NCBI GenBank assembly: GCA_938082375.1
Contig: CALKCJ010000007.1
Coordinates: forward strand, 124,001-188,000
Reading direction: 5' to 3'
Source of the DNA: an uncultured Thermomicrobiaceae bacterium
GTDB lineage: Bacteria; Chloroflexota; Chloroflexia; Thermomicrobiales; Thermomicrobiaceae
DNA length: 64,000 nt
Shown: positions 9,859 to 18,070 of the stretch, piece after piece
Layout of the letters: each line of letters starts with the position of its first letter
Position numbering within the stretch: the stretch's first letter is position 1
The notes under the pieces: generated by a model
What the model saw: only the letters and a program-made list of their open reading frames with translations
Databases searched by the model: none
What the model was told of the DNA's origin: nothing
Position numbers and translations under genes: made by a program

Positions 9859-11334
9859 CTAGGCTGGCGGCATGTCCAGATAGACAGTCTTCACTTGCGT
9901 GAAGAACTCCATGGCCGCGCGGCCCTGCTCACGCGAGTAGGAGCTGGAGCCCTTCATCCCGCCGAACGGCACGTGCGGCTCCGCGCCGGCCGTCTCTGAG
10001 TTGACGTGCACAACCCCGGCCTCGATCGATCGGATAAAGTCGAACGCCTTGCGGATGTCCCGAGTCACGAGCGAGGCACTCAAGCCATAGTTGACACCGT
10101 TGGCGATCTCGATCGCCTCCTCCAGCGAGCGTGCTCGAATCAGGCCGACCACCGGACCGAAGATCTCCTCCTGCGCGATCCGCATGCCCGGCTCGACGTC
10201 GGCGAAGACCGTGGGCGCCACGTAGTAGCCATGAGCGTACTCACCGCCGGTCAGCGGCTCGCCACCGGTGAGCAGTCTCGCTCCCTCCTGCTTGCCGATC
10301 TGGATGTACTGCAGTACCCCCTGGCGACGCTCCTCCGATACCAGCGGCCCCATATAGGTGCTCGGGTCGATCCCCGGCCCTACCCTGAGCGAGCGGGCCC
10401 GTTCCACCAGCTTCTCGGTGAACTCGCGCAGCACCGGCTCGACCACGATCACCCGTGAGGTAGCGGTGCACTTCTGCCCGGTGGAGCGGAAGGCACCGGA
10501 GGTCGCCAGCTCCACCGCGAAGTTCAGGTCGGCATCCTCAGCGACGATCAGCGGGTTCTTGCCGCCAAGCTCTAACTGCACCTTGGCGCCGCGCTCGCTG
10601 GCAATCTGATAGAGGTGCCGGCCGACCACGTTGGAGCCGGTGAAGGTAATGGCGTTCACCTTCGGGTGGCGGGCGATCGCCTCGCCGACGACCGAGCCAG
10701 GGCCGTGCACTAAGTTGAGCACGCCGGGCGGCAGACCGGCCTCGATGAAGACATCCGTGATCAGGTGGGCAGTCAAGGGCGTCAGCTCGGCCGGCTTGAA
10801 GACAGCGGTGTTGCCGTAGGCCAGGCACGGCGCCAGCTTCCAGAGCGGGATCGCCACCGGGAAGTTCCACGGCGTGATCACGCCGACGACACCCAGCGGC
10901 ACCCGCTCGGCCCAGAGAAACGTCTCCGGGTTAGTGGCCGAGAAGACTTCCCCAAAGGGGCGCAGTGGCTCACCGGCGAAGAAGCGGAGGATCTGGACGC
11001 CGCGCAGTACCTCGCCGACCCCTTCACTAATCGTCTTGCCTTCCTCCCGGGTCAGCGCCTCGCCGACCTCCTGGGCACGCGCCTCCAGGATGTTGGCCGC
11101 CTTGTGCAGGATCGCCGCGCGCTGCGGTCCAGAGGTGCGACGCCAGGCCTTGAACGCCTCGGCAGCTGCCTGCACCGCCCGGTCGACGTCAGCCTCCGAT
11201 GAGCGCGGGAACAGCCCCAGGCTCTCGCGCGTGTCGGCCGGGTTCTCGTCTGGCCGCGTTTCGCCGCTGCTCGGCTCCACCCACTCGCCACCAATATAGT
11301 TCCGGAAGCGCCGTTCAGTCCCGATCGCTCCCAC
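9859..11334 (-). CDS. Aldehyde dehydrogenase (NAD(P)+-dependent)
   Basis: A 491-residue member of the ALDH superfamily that oxidises an aldehyde to the acid. Key residues are present: Asn157 in PWNFP, Lys180 in FKPAE, Glu255 in ELGGKNP, catalytic Cys289 in GQKCTA, and the EEIFGPV motif. Overall style resembles alpha-ketoglutaric semialdehyde/2,5-dioxopentanoate dehydrogenases of sugar-acid catabolism, but this substrate assignment is tentative. Its start overlaps the end of the upstream AI-2E-type permease gene by 20 bp, so the two are probably co-transcribed. Confidence 0.9.
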   Translation of the reverse strand: MGAIGTERRFRNYIGGEWVEPSSGETRPDENPADTRESLGLFPRSSEADVDRAVQAAAEAFKAWRRTSGPQRAAILHKAANILEARAQEVGEALTREEGKTISEGVGEVLRGVQILRFFAGEPLRPFGEVFSATNPETFLWAERVPLGVVGVITPWNFPVAIPLWKLAPCLAYGNTAVFKPAELTPLTAHLITDVFIEAGLPPGVLNLVHGPGSVVGEAIARHPKVNAITFTGSNVVGRHLYQIASERGAKVQLELGGKNPLIVAEDADLNFAVELATSGAFRSTGQKCTATSRVIVVEPVLREFTEKLVERARSLRVGPGIDPSTYMGPLVSEERRQGVLQYIQIGKQEGARLLTGGEPLTGGEYAHGYYVAPTVFADVEPGMRIAQEEIFGPVVGLIRARSLEEAIEIANGVNYGLSASLVTRDIRKAFDFIRSIEAGVVHVNSETAGAEPHVPFGGMKGSSSYSREQGRAAMEFFTQVKTVYLDMPPA

Positions 11335-12802
11335 GCCGCACCTCCCGTTCGACCTGCATCACCGTGCCCATCGGTGGGATACTCCCGCCGACCTCTATTC
11401 CCATCGTGCGCTCAGCCGCTCGTCCCATCGGCAACGGTGAGCGCATATCGGGAACCAGAGTCGCTTCCTGCCGCCATTCGACCGGTGCCCTGGTCACCAG
11501 CGGCAGCCCAACTGCCGTCACGATGCTCGCAGCCACTGGGTCAGGCGTGACTACCTGGAGCAACACGTCGTGCTCACTGGCAGCTTGGTGCAAGGCCTGC
11601 ACACGCGGTAAGTCGTCCCAGGTGAGCGCCCCGGGCTCGACCAGCAACACGATGTCACGACGCGACGGGTCAGCGACCCGCTTGGCCAGATTCTCCAACT
11701 CGTCACGCTCCCTGAGCAAGACGACCTCGCGTGGCAGCGGGTGGCGCAGCTCTTCGACCACGGCCATAAATACGATCTTGAGCGCGGCCAGGATCGGCAC
11801 AGCAAGCAACAGTCCCAGGATGCCGGCGATGCTGGCGCCGGCCAGCACGCCGAAGATGACGACCACCGGGTGCAGCCGCACGAAGTGGCCGACGAGCTGG
11901 GGAATCACGAAGTGGTCTTCAAGGATCCGCAACGTGAAGTAGACCAGCGCCACCACGAGCGCAAGCTCCAACGGTGACCAACCGAACGGCGCCGACCCCT
12001 GCGCGAGAGCCACGATGACCGCAATTGTGCCCGCCGTCCACGGCCCGATGAACGGGATCAGCTCCAGTAGGCCGGTAGCGATCGCCAGCGCCAGCGCGTA
12101 CTTCACCCGGAGCACGGTGAGCGCGACGAACGTTGCACTGGCCATGATCAAGAAGAGGATGAACTGCGCCCGCACGTAGGCCCCGAAGGTCAGGTTCACC
12201 TGGCTCAGGATGCGGCCGATCGTGCGCTGGTAACGCCGTGGCGCGAGCGAGCGGATACGGGTGGCGAGCGAGCCGCCGTGGAGGAGGAAGTAGAAGCTGG
12301 CAATCAGAAAAACGAACGTCTTGATCAACACTTCCACCGTAGTCAAGAGCAGCGGCACTGCCTCCTGGCTGAACCGCTCGGCGATCGCCTGCATCGCCAC
12401 GTCGATCCGTTTCAGCAGAGCTTCAGTATCGATGACCAGCTCGCCGATCCGGATCTGGGAGCGCTCCTGGAGCTGCCGCTCGGCCGCCTCGATCACGGCC
12501 GGCATCAACTTCGTTAGCGCCTGCACCTGGTCGACCAACGCCGGTACGACCAAAAAGCCGACGATGACCAAAAAACCGATCAGGAAGATATAAAGGACGG
12601 CGATCACCAGTGCCCGCGGGAGGCGGCTGCGTCGTTCCAGCCAACCGACGACGGGGTGAAGCACGTAAGCGAAGATCGCAGCGACCACGAATGGAGAAAG
12701 GATGTGGCTGACATGGAGCAGGGTATACCCCAGAACGAGCAAGCCGAGCGCGCTCAGGATCAAAAGCTCCCGCGACTGTCGGATCCGATCGAGTGGGTGC
12801 AT
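11315..12802 (-). CDS. AI-2E family transporter (UPF0118-type permease)
   Basis: About 495 residues. The first ~365 form the eight-helix UPF0118/AI-2E domain: N-terminal helices (ELLILSALGLLVLGYTLL), a central amphipathic stretch with QVQALTKLMPAVIEAAE, and the conserved ELIPFIGPWTAGTIAVIVAL segment. Homologues act as Na+/H+ antiporters or small-molecule exporters; export of autoinducer-2 is known for few. Unusually, a ~125-residue soluble tail follows (from about ELRHPLPREVV) that resembles a stress-type alpha/beta domain (DIVLLVEPGALTWDDLPRVQ). The ATG at 12802 is used here; a GTG three codons upstream has a better Shine-Dalgarno (GGGAG). Confidence 0.85.
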   Translation of the reverse strand: MHPLDRIRQSRELLILSALGLLVLGYTLLHVSHILSPFVVAAIFAYVLHPVVGWLERRSRLPRALVIAVLYIFLIGFLVIVGFLVVPALVDQVQALTKLMPAVIEAAERQLQERSQIRIGELVIDTEALLKRIDVAMQAIAERFSQEAVPLLLTTVEVLIKTFVFLIASFYFLLHGGSLATRIRSLAPRRYQRTIGRILSQVNLTFGAYVRAQFILFLIMASATFVALTVLRVKYALALAIATGLLELIPFIGPWTAGTIAVIVALAQGSAPFGWSPLELALVVALVYFTLRILEDHFVIPQLVGHFVRLHPVVVIFGVLAGASIAGILGLLLAVPILAALKIVFMAVVEELRHPLPREVVLLRERDELENLAKRVADPSRRDIVLLVEPGALTWDDLPRVQALHQAASEHDVLLQVVTPDPVAASIVTAVGLPLVTRAPVEWRQEATLVPDMRSPLPMGRAAERTMGIEVGGSIPPMGTVMQVEREVRRGSDRD

Positions 12803-12861
12803 AGAGAACACACTTCTCCCGGCGCGTGACCGCTGAAGCGATTCTACCAGACCACTCCCTC

Positions 12862-12942
12862 GAACACCCGTTTCGGATCGCTTGACACGTCCGAACGGGT
12901 GTTCTATCCTGTGTACGTACGGATGTTCGGTACACCCGTTCG
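12862..12942. promoter_or_regulatory. Promoter with three copies of an ACACCCGTTCG motif
   Basis: Plus-strand promoter TTGACA (12882-12887), 17-bp spacer, TATCCT (12905-12910). Around it lie three copies of one motif: GAACACCCGTTTCGG (12862-12876), its reverse complement CCGAACGGGTGTTC (12891-12904, filling the spacer), and TACACCCGTTCG (12931-12942). GTACGTAC follows the -10 at 12913-12920. This looks like a repressor or activator operator array between two divergent genes. Confidence 0.6.
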
Positions 12943-12955
12943 AGGAGGCATCGCA

Positions 12956-13126
12956 ATGGGGCGCGCGCTCACAGCGACGATGGTAACCTGGGGGATCGTC
13001 CTCTCCGTCACTGCTTTCCTGGCGATCGGCTTCCAGCTCAGTCCGGTCGTCGCGATGGGTCGCGCGTTGCCGCTGGCACTGGTAACCAGTGTCGCTGCCG
13101 GCCTGCTCTCTCTGTCCGAGCAGTGA
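12956..13126 (+). CDS. 56-residue two-helix membrane protein, unknown
   Basis: Small hydrophobic protein with two predicted membrane helices (about residues 7-25 and 36-51) separated by a short loop with a MGRAL repeat: MGRAL occurs at the N-terminus and again at about residues 34-38. An ATG follows a strong GAGGAGG Shine-Dalgarno, and a near-consensus promoter with an operator array lies directly upstream, which together make it a credible gene despite its size. It is divergent from the AI-2E-type permease. I do not recognise the family. Confidence 0.6.
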   Translation: MGRALTATMVTWGIVLSVTAFLAIGFQLSPVVAMGRALPLALVTSVAAGLLSLSEQ

Positions 13127-13183
13127 GGGCGCCATTGATCCGGCTCAGTGGAGACGACGATGCCAACCCGCCAGAGCTCGCTT

Positions 13184-13219
13184 CCGAGCCCACCAGCAGG
13201 CACCAGTTAGCGGGCTCGG
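13184..13219. terminator. Possible bidirectional terminator hairpin
   Basis: Inverted repeat CCGAGCCC (13184-13191) / GGGCTCGG (13212-13219) with a 20-nt loop, between the convergent 56-residue gene and the MFS gene; its right arm reaches into the last codons of the MFS gene. No T-run. Confidence 0.35.
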
Positions 13220-14562
13220 GAGCGACGCCAGAGCGTGGCGAAGCTGGAGACTCCCGTCGTGCCCCGGGTCTGCGGCAAGAGACCGCTGGCCAGCACCGAC
13301 GTCAGCCCGATGAGGAGCGCCACGAGGAACAGCAACTCGAAGCCGAAGCGATCGACCAGAGTCCCACCGAGCAGCGGGACGAATGAGACGATACCGAGGG
13401 TGGTGTTGACCAGCCCAACGAAAGCCGGGCGGGCATCGGGACCGGCCAATTCCAGTGCGTATGTCAGATTCGCCAGTGTCTGTCCGCTCAGCGCGATGCC
13501 ATAGGCAACGAACACCAGGCCATAGGCATAGAAGATGGCCACCTCGCCCCCAGGTGTCACTCGAGACACTGCCTCCCAGCTCAAGAGCGGTGGTAGTGCC
13601 AGAGCCAGCAGTGGCATGAGAAGGCGCACCAGCGCCGCCGTCTGGAGCGCTACCCGGTCTCCCCAGCGATCGACAAGTCGTCCCCAGAAGATGTTGGAGG
13701 CGAAGCGAGAGATCGCCATCGTCGAAAGATAGAGGCCGGCCATCGCCGAGGGAGCGCCGAGCACCTGCTGGGCGTACACCACGAAAAACGGATCGGCGAT
13801 GGTACCGGTCGCGAGCAGCGCACGGTACGCCAGGAACCGTTGGAGCGGGGCCTGGCCGAGCAACTCGGGGACTTGCCGGATCCAGTACAGCGCCGGTGGG
13901 CGCCGGCTTGGGGCCCGTACAGGCAGCTCGGACATCGTCGCTGTGGTGTACGCCGCCAGGCTGAGGACGGCGAAGGACGCGAAGAAGAGCGTGCCGAAGG
14001 TGGCGCTGAGCGGGACACCGGTATCGGCAAGGATACGGTTGATCAGGAAGCCTGCCAGAAAGGCGAGGACACCTCCCCAGAAATTCCGCTGGCTGAAGAA
14101 GAGCCCGCGCCGGTCGGCCGGAATGACCCGAGCGCTGAGCTCCACCAGCGGTACGAAGGCGAAGCCGGCGGCCAGGTTATAGAGCGCGTACGTCAGGATA
14201 AAGACAGTCACCAAGAGCGATGGATTCCCCTCGCCGATCGCCGCGGTCGCCGCTCCGAGCACACCGACGGCAGCCCCCCGGATGACGCTGGCCCAGACCG
14301 CCCAGGGAAGCTGGCGTCGTCGCCCCTGAACGAGGGCGGCAGACAGAAACTGGGGCAGAAACCAGAGCCCGACACTGAGCGCTGGCACTAGACCGACCAG
14401 CACGTTCGAGGTGGTGAGCTGGCTGACGAAGACGACCAGCACAAGCGTTGGGTGGATGAACGTATCTCCAAGCTGGAGCAACGCCCCATTGGCCACACCG
14501 AAAGCGAAGTTGTACCGATACCGGAAGCGCTCCCTCCGGGTGCGCCGCGCCTGCAGTTCCAT
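13207..14562 (-). CDS. MFS transporter
   Basis: A 451-residue major facilitator protein with about twelve hydrophobic helices. The loop between helices 2 and 3 carries a basic QGRRRQLPWAV stretch, and SNIFWGRLVDRWGDR in the second half matches the conserved MFS loop (GxLxDRxGxR type). The start chosen is the ATG before ELQARRTRRERF, preceded by GGAGACAGGG; a frame extension of 23 codons upstream looks non-coding. Substrate unknown. It faces the 172-residue unknown gene across a 350-bp divergent region. Confidence 0.85.
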   Translation of the reverse strand: MELQARRTRRERFRYRYNFAFGVANGALLQLGDTFIHPTLVLVVFVSQLTTSNVLVGLVPALSVGLWFLPQFLSAALVQGRRRQLPWAVWASVIRGAAVGVLGAATAAIGEGNPSLLVTVFILTYALYNLAAGFAFVPLVELSARVIPADRRGLFFSQRNFWGGVLAFLAGFLINRILADTGVPLSATFGTLFFASFAVLSLAAYTTATMSELPVRAPSRRPPALYWIRQVPELLGQAPLQRFLAYRALLATGTIADPFFVVYAQQVLGAPSAMAGLYLSTMAISRFASNIFWGRLVDRWGDRVALQTAALVRLLMPLLALALPPLLSWEAVSRVTPGGEVAIFYAYGLVFVAYGIALSGQTLANLTYALELAGPDARPAFVGLVNTTLGIVSFVPLLGGTLVDRFGFELLFLVALLIGLTSVLASGLLPQTRGTTGVSSFATLWRRSRAR

Positions 14563-14912
14563 CAGCGCTGACCCTGTCTCCTGTCGCCACCCGCCTCCCC
14601 CCGATCGTACACGATCGCTGGCGCAAGGCAACGAGGCGGTAGGCCGGGGCGAAAGGGAAGCCGCCCTTTACAACACTCCACTGGCAAGGGGTGAAGGTTC
14701 GGTGGGTCAAATGCCGGACAGGCTTGTCCGATTCTGTCCAGTCTTGTTAGTATCTCGGCATACTTGACGCCTCGGCGCAACGGCACTGCCCGGAGCATGG
14801 CAGCGGGACAACCCCCCGCTGGCACCAGTGATTGTAGGGCATCCAGATCACCGCCTGCTCGTGGCCGTGCATACCCTCGGACGGTCTTTCTTGTGCGAGG
14901 AGGGTAGCAGGT
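14563..14912. other. Divergent intergenic region with a CGGACA palindrome
   Basis: 350 bp between the MFS transporter and the 172-residue gene. It holds CGGACA-GGCT-TGTCCG (14715-14730) with a further TGTCC half-site nearby at 14735-14739, a plausible operator. No clear promoter pair could be assigned to either gene. Confidence 0.4.
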
Positions 14913-15431
14913 GTGATGAGCCAGACGCAGCTCTACCGGATTCGCCACCAGGGACAGGTGCCGAGTCGCTGGGCGGACGTGGTAGTCACCGAGTCGCCAG
15001 GCCCTGGGGGCATTCGCGAGTCGATCCTGGCCCTAGAGCCCGAAGAGGCGGTGGCGGTGTGCCGGGAGGGCTGGGTACTGGCGATCGCGTGCGTCCGCCC
15101 CGGCATCTACCCGATCCTGACCGGTGCCGAGCTGCTGGTGACCAGCAGCGGAACCTGGCGACTGACCAGCCCCGAGGAGCAGGGGCTAACGCGCGAGGTC
15201 AAGCTGTGGCGTGCCATGCTGCTCGGCCACGGCAAAGAGGAAGTGCTGGCCAAAGTGTTTCTCGAGGGCTCCCAGGCCCGCTGGGAGCTCTGGCAGGAGG
15301 ACACGCTCCTCGCCGAAAGCCACCTCCGTGCGGTGGAGCCAGAGCGCTGCTGGCGTGAGGTGCTCGCTCTGGCGCGGGCCTTGCTCGCCCCCAACATGGA
15401 CGAACCCGATCTCCCCGACGAGGTGTCTTAA
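14913..15431 (+). CDS. Hypothetical protein, 172 residues
   Basis: Soluble protein of unknown function. The sequence is beta-rich in the first half (RWADVVVTESPGP, GWVLAIACVRPGIYPILTGAELLVTSSG) and helical at the end (CWREVLALARALL), with an acidic C-terminus. No catalytic motif or membrane segment seen. The GTG has GAGGAGGG 8 bp upstream; an ATG one codon later is an equal choice. It is convergent with pdxH, and a short inverted repeat, CTCCTC/GAGGAG (15457-15480), lies between them as a possible terminator. Confidence 0.7.
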   Translation: MMSQTQLYRIRHQGQVPSRWADVVVTESPGPGGIRESILALEPEEAVAVCREGWVLAIACVRPGIYPILTGAELLVTSSGTWRLTSPEEQGLTREVKLWRAMLLGHGKEEVLAKVFLEGSQARWELWQEDTLLAESHLRAVEPERCWREVLALARALLAPNMDEPDLPDEVS

Positions 15432-15502
15432 GCAGAGAGCTTAACCCAGCCTAGTCCTCCTCACGGCTCACGAAGAGGAGTCACCTTGTCCCCACTGAGT
15501 GT

Positions 15503-16141
15503 TCAGGGCTGCAAGCGCTCGATCAGCCAAGAGCCGTCGGACTGGCGAGTGTACCGGAAGCGGTCGTGCAGGCGATCCCGACGCCCCTGCCAGAACTCGA
15601 ACTGCTCCGGCACGACCCGGTAGCCGCCCCAGAAGGGAGGGCGCGGCACCTGGCCCTCCGGGAACGCCAGCGCCAGCTCTGTGTGGCGGGCCTCCAGCTC
15701 TTCGCGATCCGCGATCGGCTCGCTCTGTCGCGATGCCCAGGCGCTGAGCTGCGAGCCATAAGGCCGGGAGCGGAAGTACTCGTCCGACTCCTGGCTGGTG
15801 ACCCTCTCGACATCACCGCTGATACGAACCTGCCGCTCGAGTGGCTCCCAGTAGAAGAGCAGCGCCGCGCGCGGGTTAGCCGTGAGCTCTCGCCCCTTCC
15901 TGCTCTCGTAGTTGGTGAAGAAGACGAAGCCGCGCTCGTCATAGCCGCGGAGGAGCACCATCCGAACAGAAGGAGCTCCATCCGGCGCGGCTGTCGCCAC
16001 AGCCATCGCGTTGGCGTAGCGGATGCCGGCCTCCTCGGCCTCAGCAAGCCAGCGCGCAAACTGCCGCAGGGGGTCGGGGTCCAGATCGTGCCGCCAAAGC
16101 GGCCTGTCCACGCTCGCCTCCCGTGCCGTCATCTGGGTCAT
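15503..16141 (-). CDS. pdxH: Pyridoxamine 5'-phosphate oxidase
   Basis: A 212-residue FMN enzyme that oxidises pyridoxine/pyridoxamine 5'-phosphate to pyridoxal 5'-phosphate, the last step of vitamin B6 synthesis and salvage. Conserved parts: the FMN-binding segment SVRMVLLRGYDERGFVFFTNY, ESRKGREL, ALLFYWEPLERQVRISG, and the C-terminal substrate/FMN region EFWQGRRDRLHDRFRY. Length is standard. The start is the ATG preceded by GGAGAGGACGGGCGG; longer upstream reading lacks family similarity. Confidence 0.93.
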   Translation of the reverse strand: MTQMTAREASVDRPLWRHDLDPDPLRQFARWLAEAEEAGIRYANAMAVATAAPDGAPSVRMVLLRGYDERGFVFFTNYESRKGRELTANPRAALLFYWEPLERQVRISGDVERVTSQESDEYFRSRPYGSQLSAWASRQSEPIADREELEARHTELALAFPEGQVPRPPFWGGYRVVPEQFEFWQGRRDRLHDRFRYTRQSDGSWLIERLQP

Positions 16142-16444
16142 CCGCCCGTCCTCTCCTCCAACGTAACACGCCCTCGGCAATCTCCGGCCGGCCAACAAGC
16201 ATAACGCGAACAGAGTCCGCGTAGCTGGGCTGCCCCTTGCACACGGCACCCGCTGCGAGTGCATACTGCGCGACGACAGGCACGCGCCATGCGAGGCCCT
16301 GCTGCGCACTGTGGAGCGGACACGAGCAGGGGCTTCGCGGGCGGCAGAGCGACACGGCCACAGGCTGCAGGGGTCGAGCGATGGACTGCTGGCGGATTCC
16401 GCAGCCTAGCGCTTATGCGGGGCCGCTTGTGAAAGCAAGGTGCC
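16142..16444. other. 303-bp intergenic region
   Basis: Divergent region between pdxH and the HIT gene. No promoter, ORF or RNA could be supported. Confidence 0.3.
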
Positions 16445-16897
16445 ATGCCGCCGATTGACCGGCCACATTCGCGATCGTGTGCCTTCTGCCGCGTCCTAGC
16501 CGGCGAGATACGGGCCTACATCGTCTACGAGGACGAGCAGACCTGTGCTTTGCTCGATCACCGTCCGCTCTTCCCAGGGCACTGCCTCGTCATCCCGCGC
16601 GGTCACTACCCGACCCTGCCCGAACTCCCAAGTGAGCTGGTTGAACCGCTGTTCCGCGCCGTCCGCCTCCTGGCCCGCGCAGTTCCTCAGGCGATGGGTG
16701 CCGAGGGCAGTTTTGTCGCCATCAACAACCGAGTGAGCCAGAGCGTGCCACACGTGCACGTGCACGTCGTCCCGCGCCGGCGGGGCGACGGGCTGCGAGG
16801 CTTCTTCTGGCCCCGGCAGCGGTATGCCAGCGAGGAGGAGATGGCGCGCACGCGCGACGCCATCCGGACGGCCATCGCATCGACCCGCGAGCAGTAG
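16445..16897 (+). CDS. HIT-family nucleotide hydrolase
   Basis: A 150-residue histidine-triad protein, which hydrolyses nucleoside phosphoramidates or dinucleotides such as ApnA. The triad is HVHVHVV at 103-109 (His103, His105, His107). CAFC at 12-15 is the usual zinc-binding pair, and LLDHRPLFPGHCLVIPRGHY is the substrate-pocket segment. It is followed after about 95 bp by the PfkB kinase, on the same strand. Confidence 0.9.
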   Translation: MPPIDRPHSRSCAFCRVLAGEIRAYIVYEDEQTCALLDHRPLFPGHCLVIPRGHYPTLPELPSELVEPLFRAVRLLARAVPQAMGAEGSFVAINNRVSQSVPHVHVHVVPRRRGDGLRGFFWPRQRYASEEEMARTRDAIRTAIASTREQ

Positions 16898-16992
16898 GCG
16901 ACCTCATGCCCTCGCTCCAGCGCCGGCTTGACACGCTGGCGTCGGCACGACATCCTCAGCCAACGAGCGCCCGATCTGGGGAGCTGGCGCCT

Positions 16993-17955
16993 ATGTTCGA
17001 TGTCGTCTGCTGCGGGGAGCTGCTCATCGACTTCGTCTCGCTGCGCCGGGGCGTCGACCTTGCCCGAGCCCCGGCGTTCAAGAAAGCGCCAGGCGGCGCC
17101 CCCGCCAACGTCGCGGTCGGCGTCGCCCGGCTGGGTGGAAGCTCGGCGTTCATCGGCCAGGTAGGCGACGACGACTTCGGCCGGTTCCTGGCAGCGTCAC
17201 TGGCGGAAAACGGGGTCGACACCCGTGGTGTTCGCTTCACCTCCGAAGCGCGCACCGCGCTCGCCTTCGTCAGCCTCCGCCCCGACGGCGAGCGTGACTT
17301 CCTCTTTTATCGCCATCCGAGCGCCGACATGCTCTGGCAGCCAGATACCGCCACCCTGGAACTGGCAGCGAGTTGCCGTGTCTTTCACTTCGGGTCGATC
17401 TCGCTGATTGCCGAACCATCGCGGTCGTCGACGCTCCAGGCCGTCCAGCGCGCCCGCGCTGCGGGCGCGCTCATCTCCTACGACCCCAACCTGCGCCTTG
17501 CCCTCTGGCCCTCGCCGAAGGCTGCCAGGGAGGGTATCCTGCTTGGCTGGTCACAGGCGCATGTGGTAAAGGTCAACGAGGACGAGCTCGTCTTCCTGGC
17601 CGGAAACGGCGACCCTTCGGCGGTCATCGAGCGACTCTGGCATCCGGCCCTCCGCCTGCTCGCTGTGACCCGGGGCGCGCGCGGCTGCGCCTATACGACG
17701 CCAGAGCACCAGGGGGAATTCCCCGGTTTCCCGGTGCGCGTAGTCGATTCCACCGGCGCGGGCGACGGCTTCGTCGCTGGCCTCTTGGTGGGCCTGCTCG
17801 AGAGCCGGTTGCAGTTCACCCGCGAAGCCATCGAGCGGGCACTCAGGCTCGCGAATGCGGCCGGGGCGCTCACCTGCATGCGACGCGGGGCGATCCCAGC
17901 GCTCCCACGCCGAGGACGCGTCCGCGCGCTTCTTCGCCGTCACGGCCTGAGCTGA
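16993..17955 (+). CDS. PfkB-family carbohydrate kinase, fructokinase-like
   Basis: A 320-residue ribokinase-fold sugar kinase. The N-terminal signature GELLIDFVS, then PGGAPANVAVGVARLG and GQVGDDDFGRFL, match the PfkB1 pattern of fructokinases; the C-terminal PfkB2 signature DSTGAGDGFVAGLL holds the catalytic Asp. It phosphorylates a sugar (fructose or a related ketose most likely) with ATP. The ATG used is preceded by GGGAG; a 29-codon upstream extension to 16906 looks non-native. No sugar transporter is adjacent. Confidence 0.88.
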   Translation: MFDVVCCGELLIDFVSLRRGVDLARAPAFKKAPGGAPANVAVGVARLGGSSAFIGQVGDDDFGRFLAASLAENGVDTRGVRFTSEARTALAFVSLRPDGERDFLFYRHPSADMLWQPDTATLELAASCRVFHFGSISLIAEPSRSSTLQAVQRARAAGALISYDPNLRLALWPSPKAAREGILLGWSQAHVVKVNEDELVFLAGNGDPSAVIERLWHPALRLLAVTRGARGCAYTTPEHQGEFPGFPVRVVDSTGAGDGFVAGLLVGLLESRLQFTREAIERALRLANAAGALTCMRRGAIPALPRRGRVRALLRRHGLS

Positions 17956-18070
17956 GGTATGCACTTTCCGAGCGATCCCGGCTCCGGGCCTTTCCCCTTG
18001 CCGGTCACACACCCACCGGCGATGATCGGTGCGGCTGGAGTCGACAGCCCGAGCGGGAGAGGAGCGACCG

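Noticed and set aside
15457-15480. CTCCTC/GAGGAG inverted repeat as a firm terminator
   Set aside because: Only six base pairs with a 12-nt loop and no T-run; noted only as a possibility in the neighbouring gene entry.
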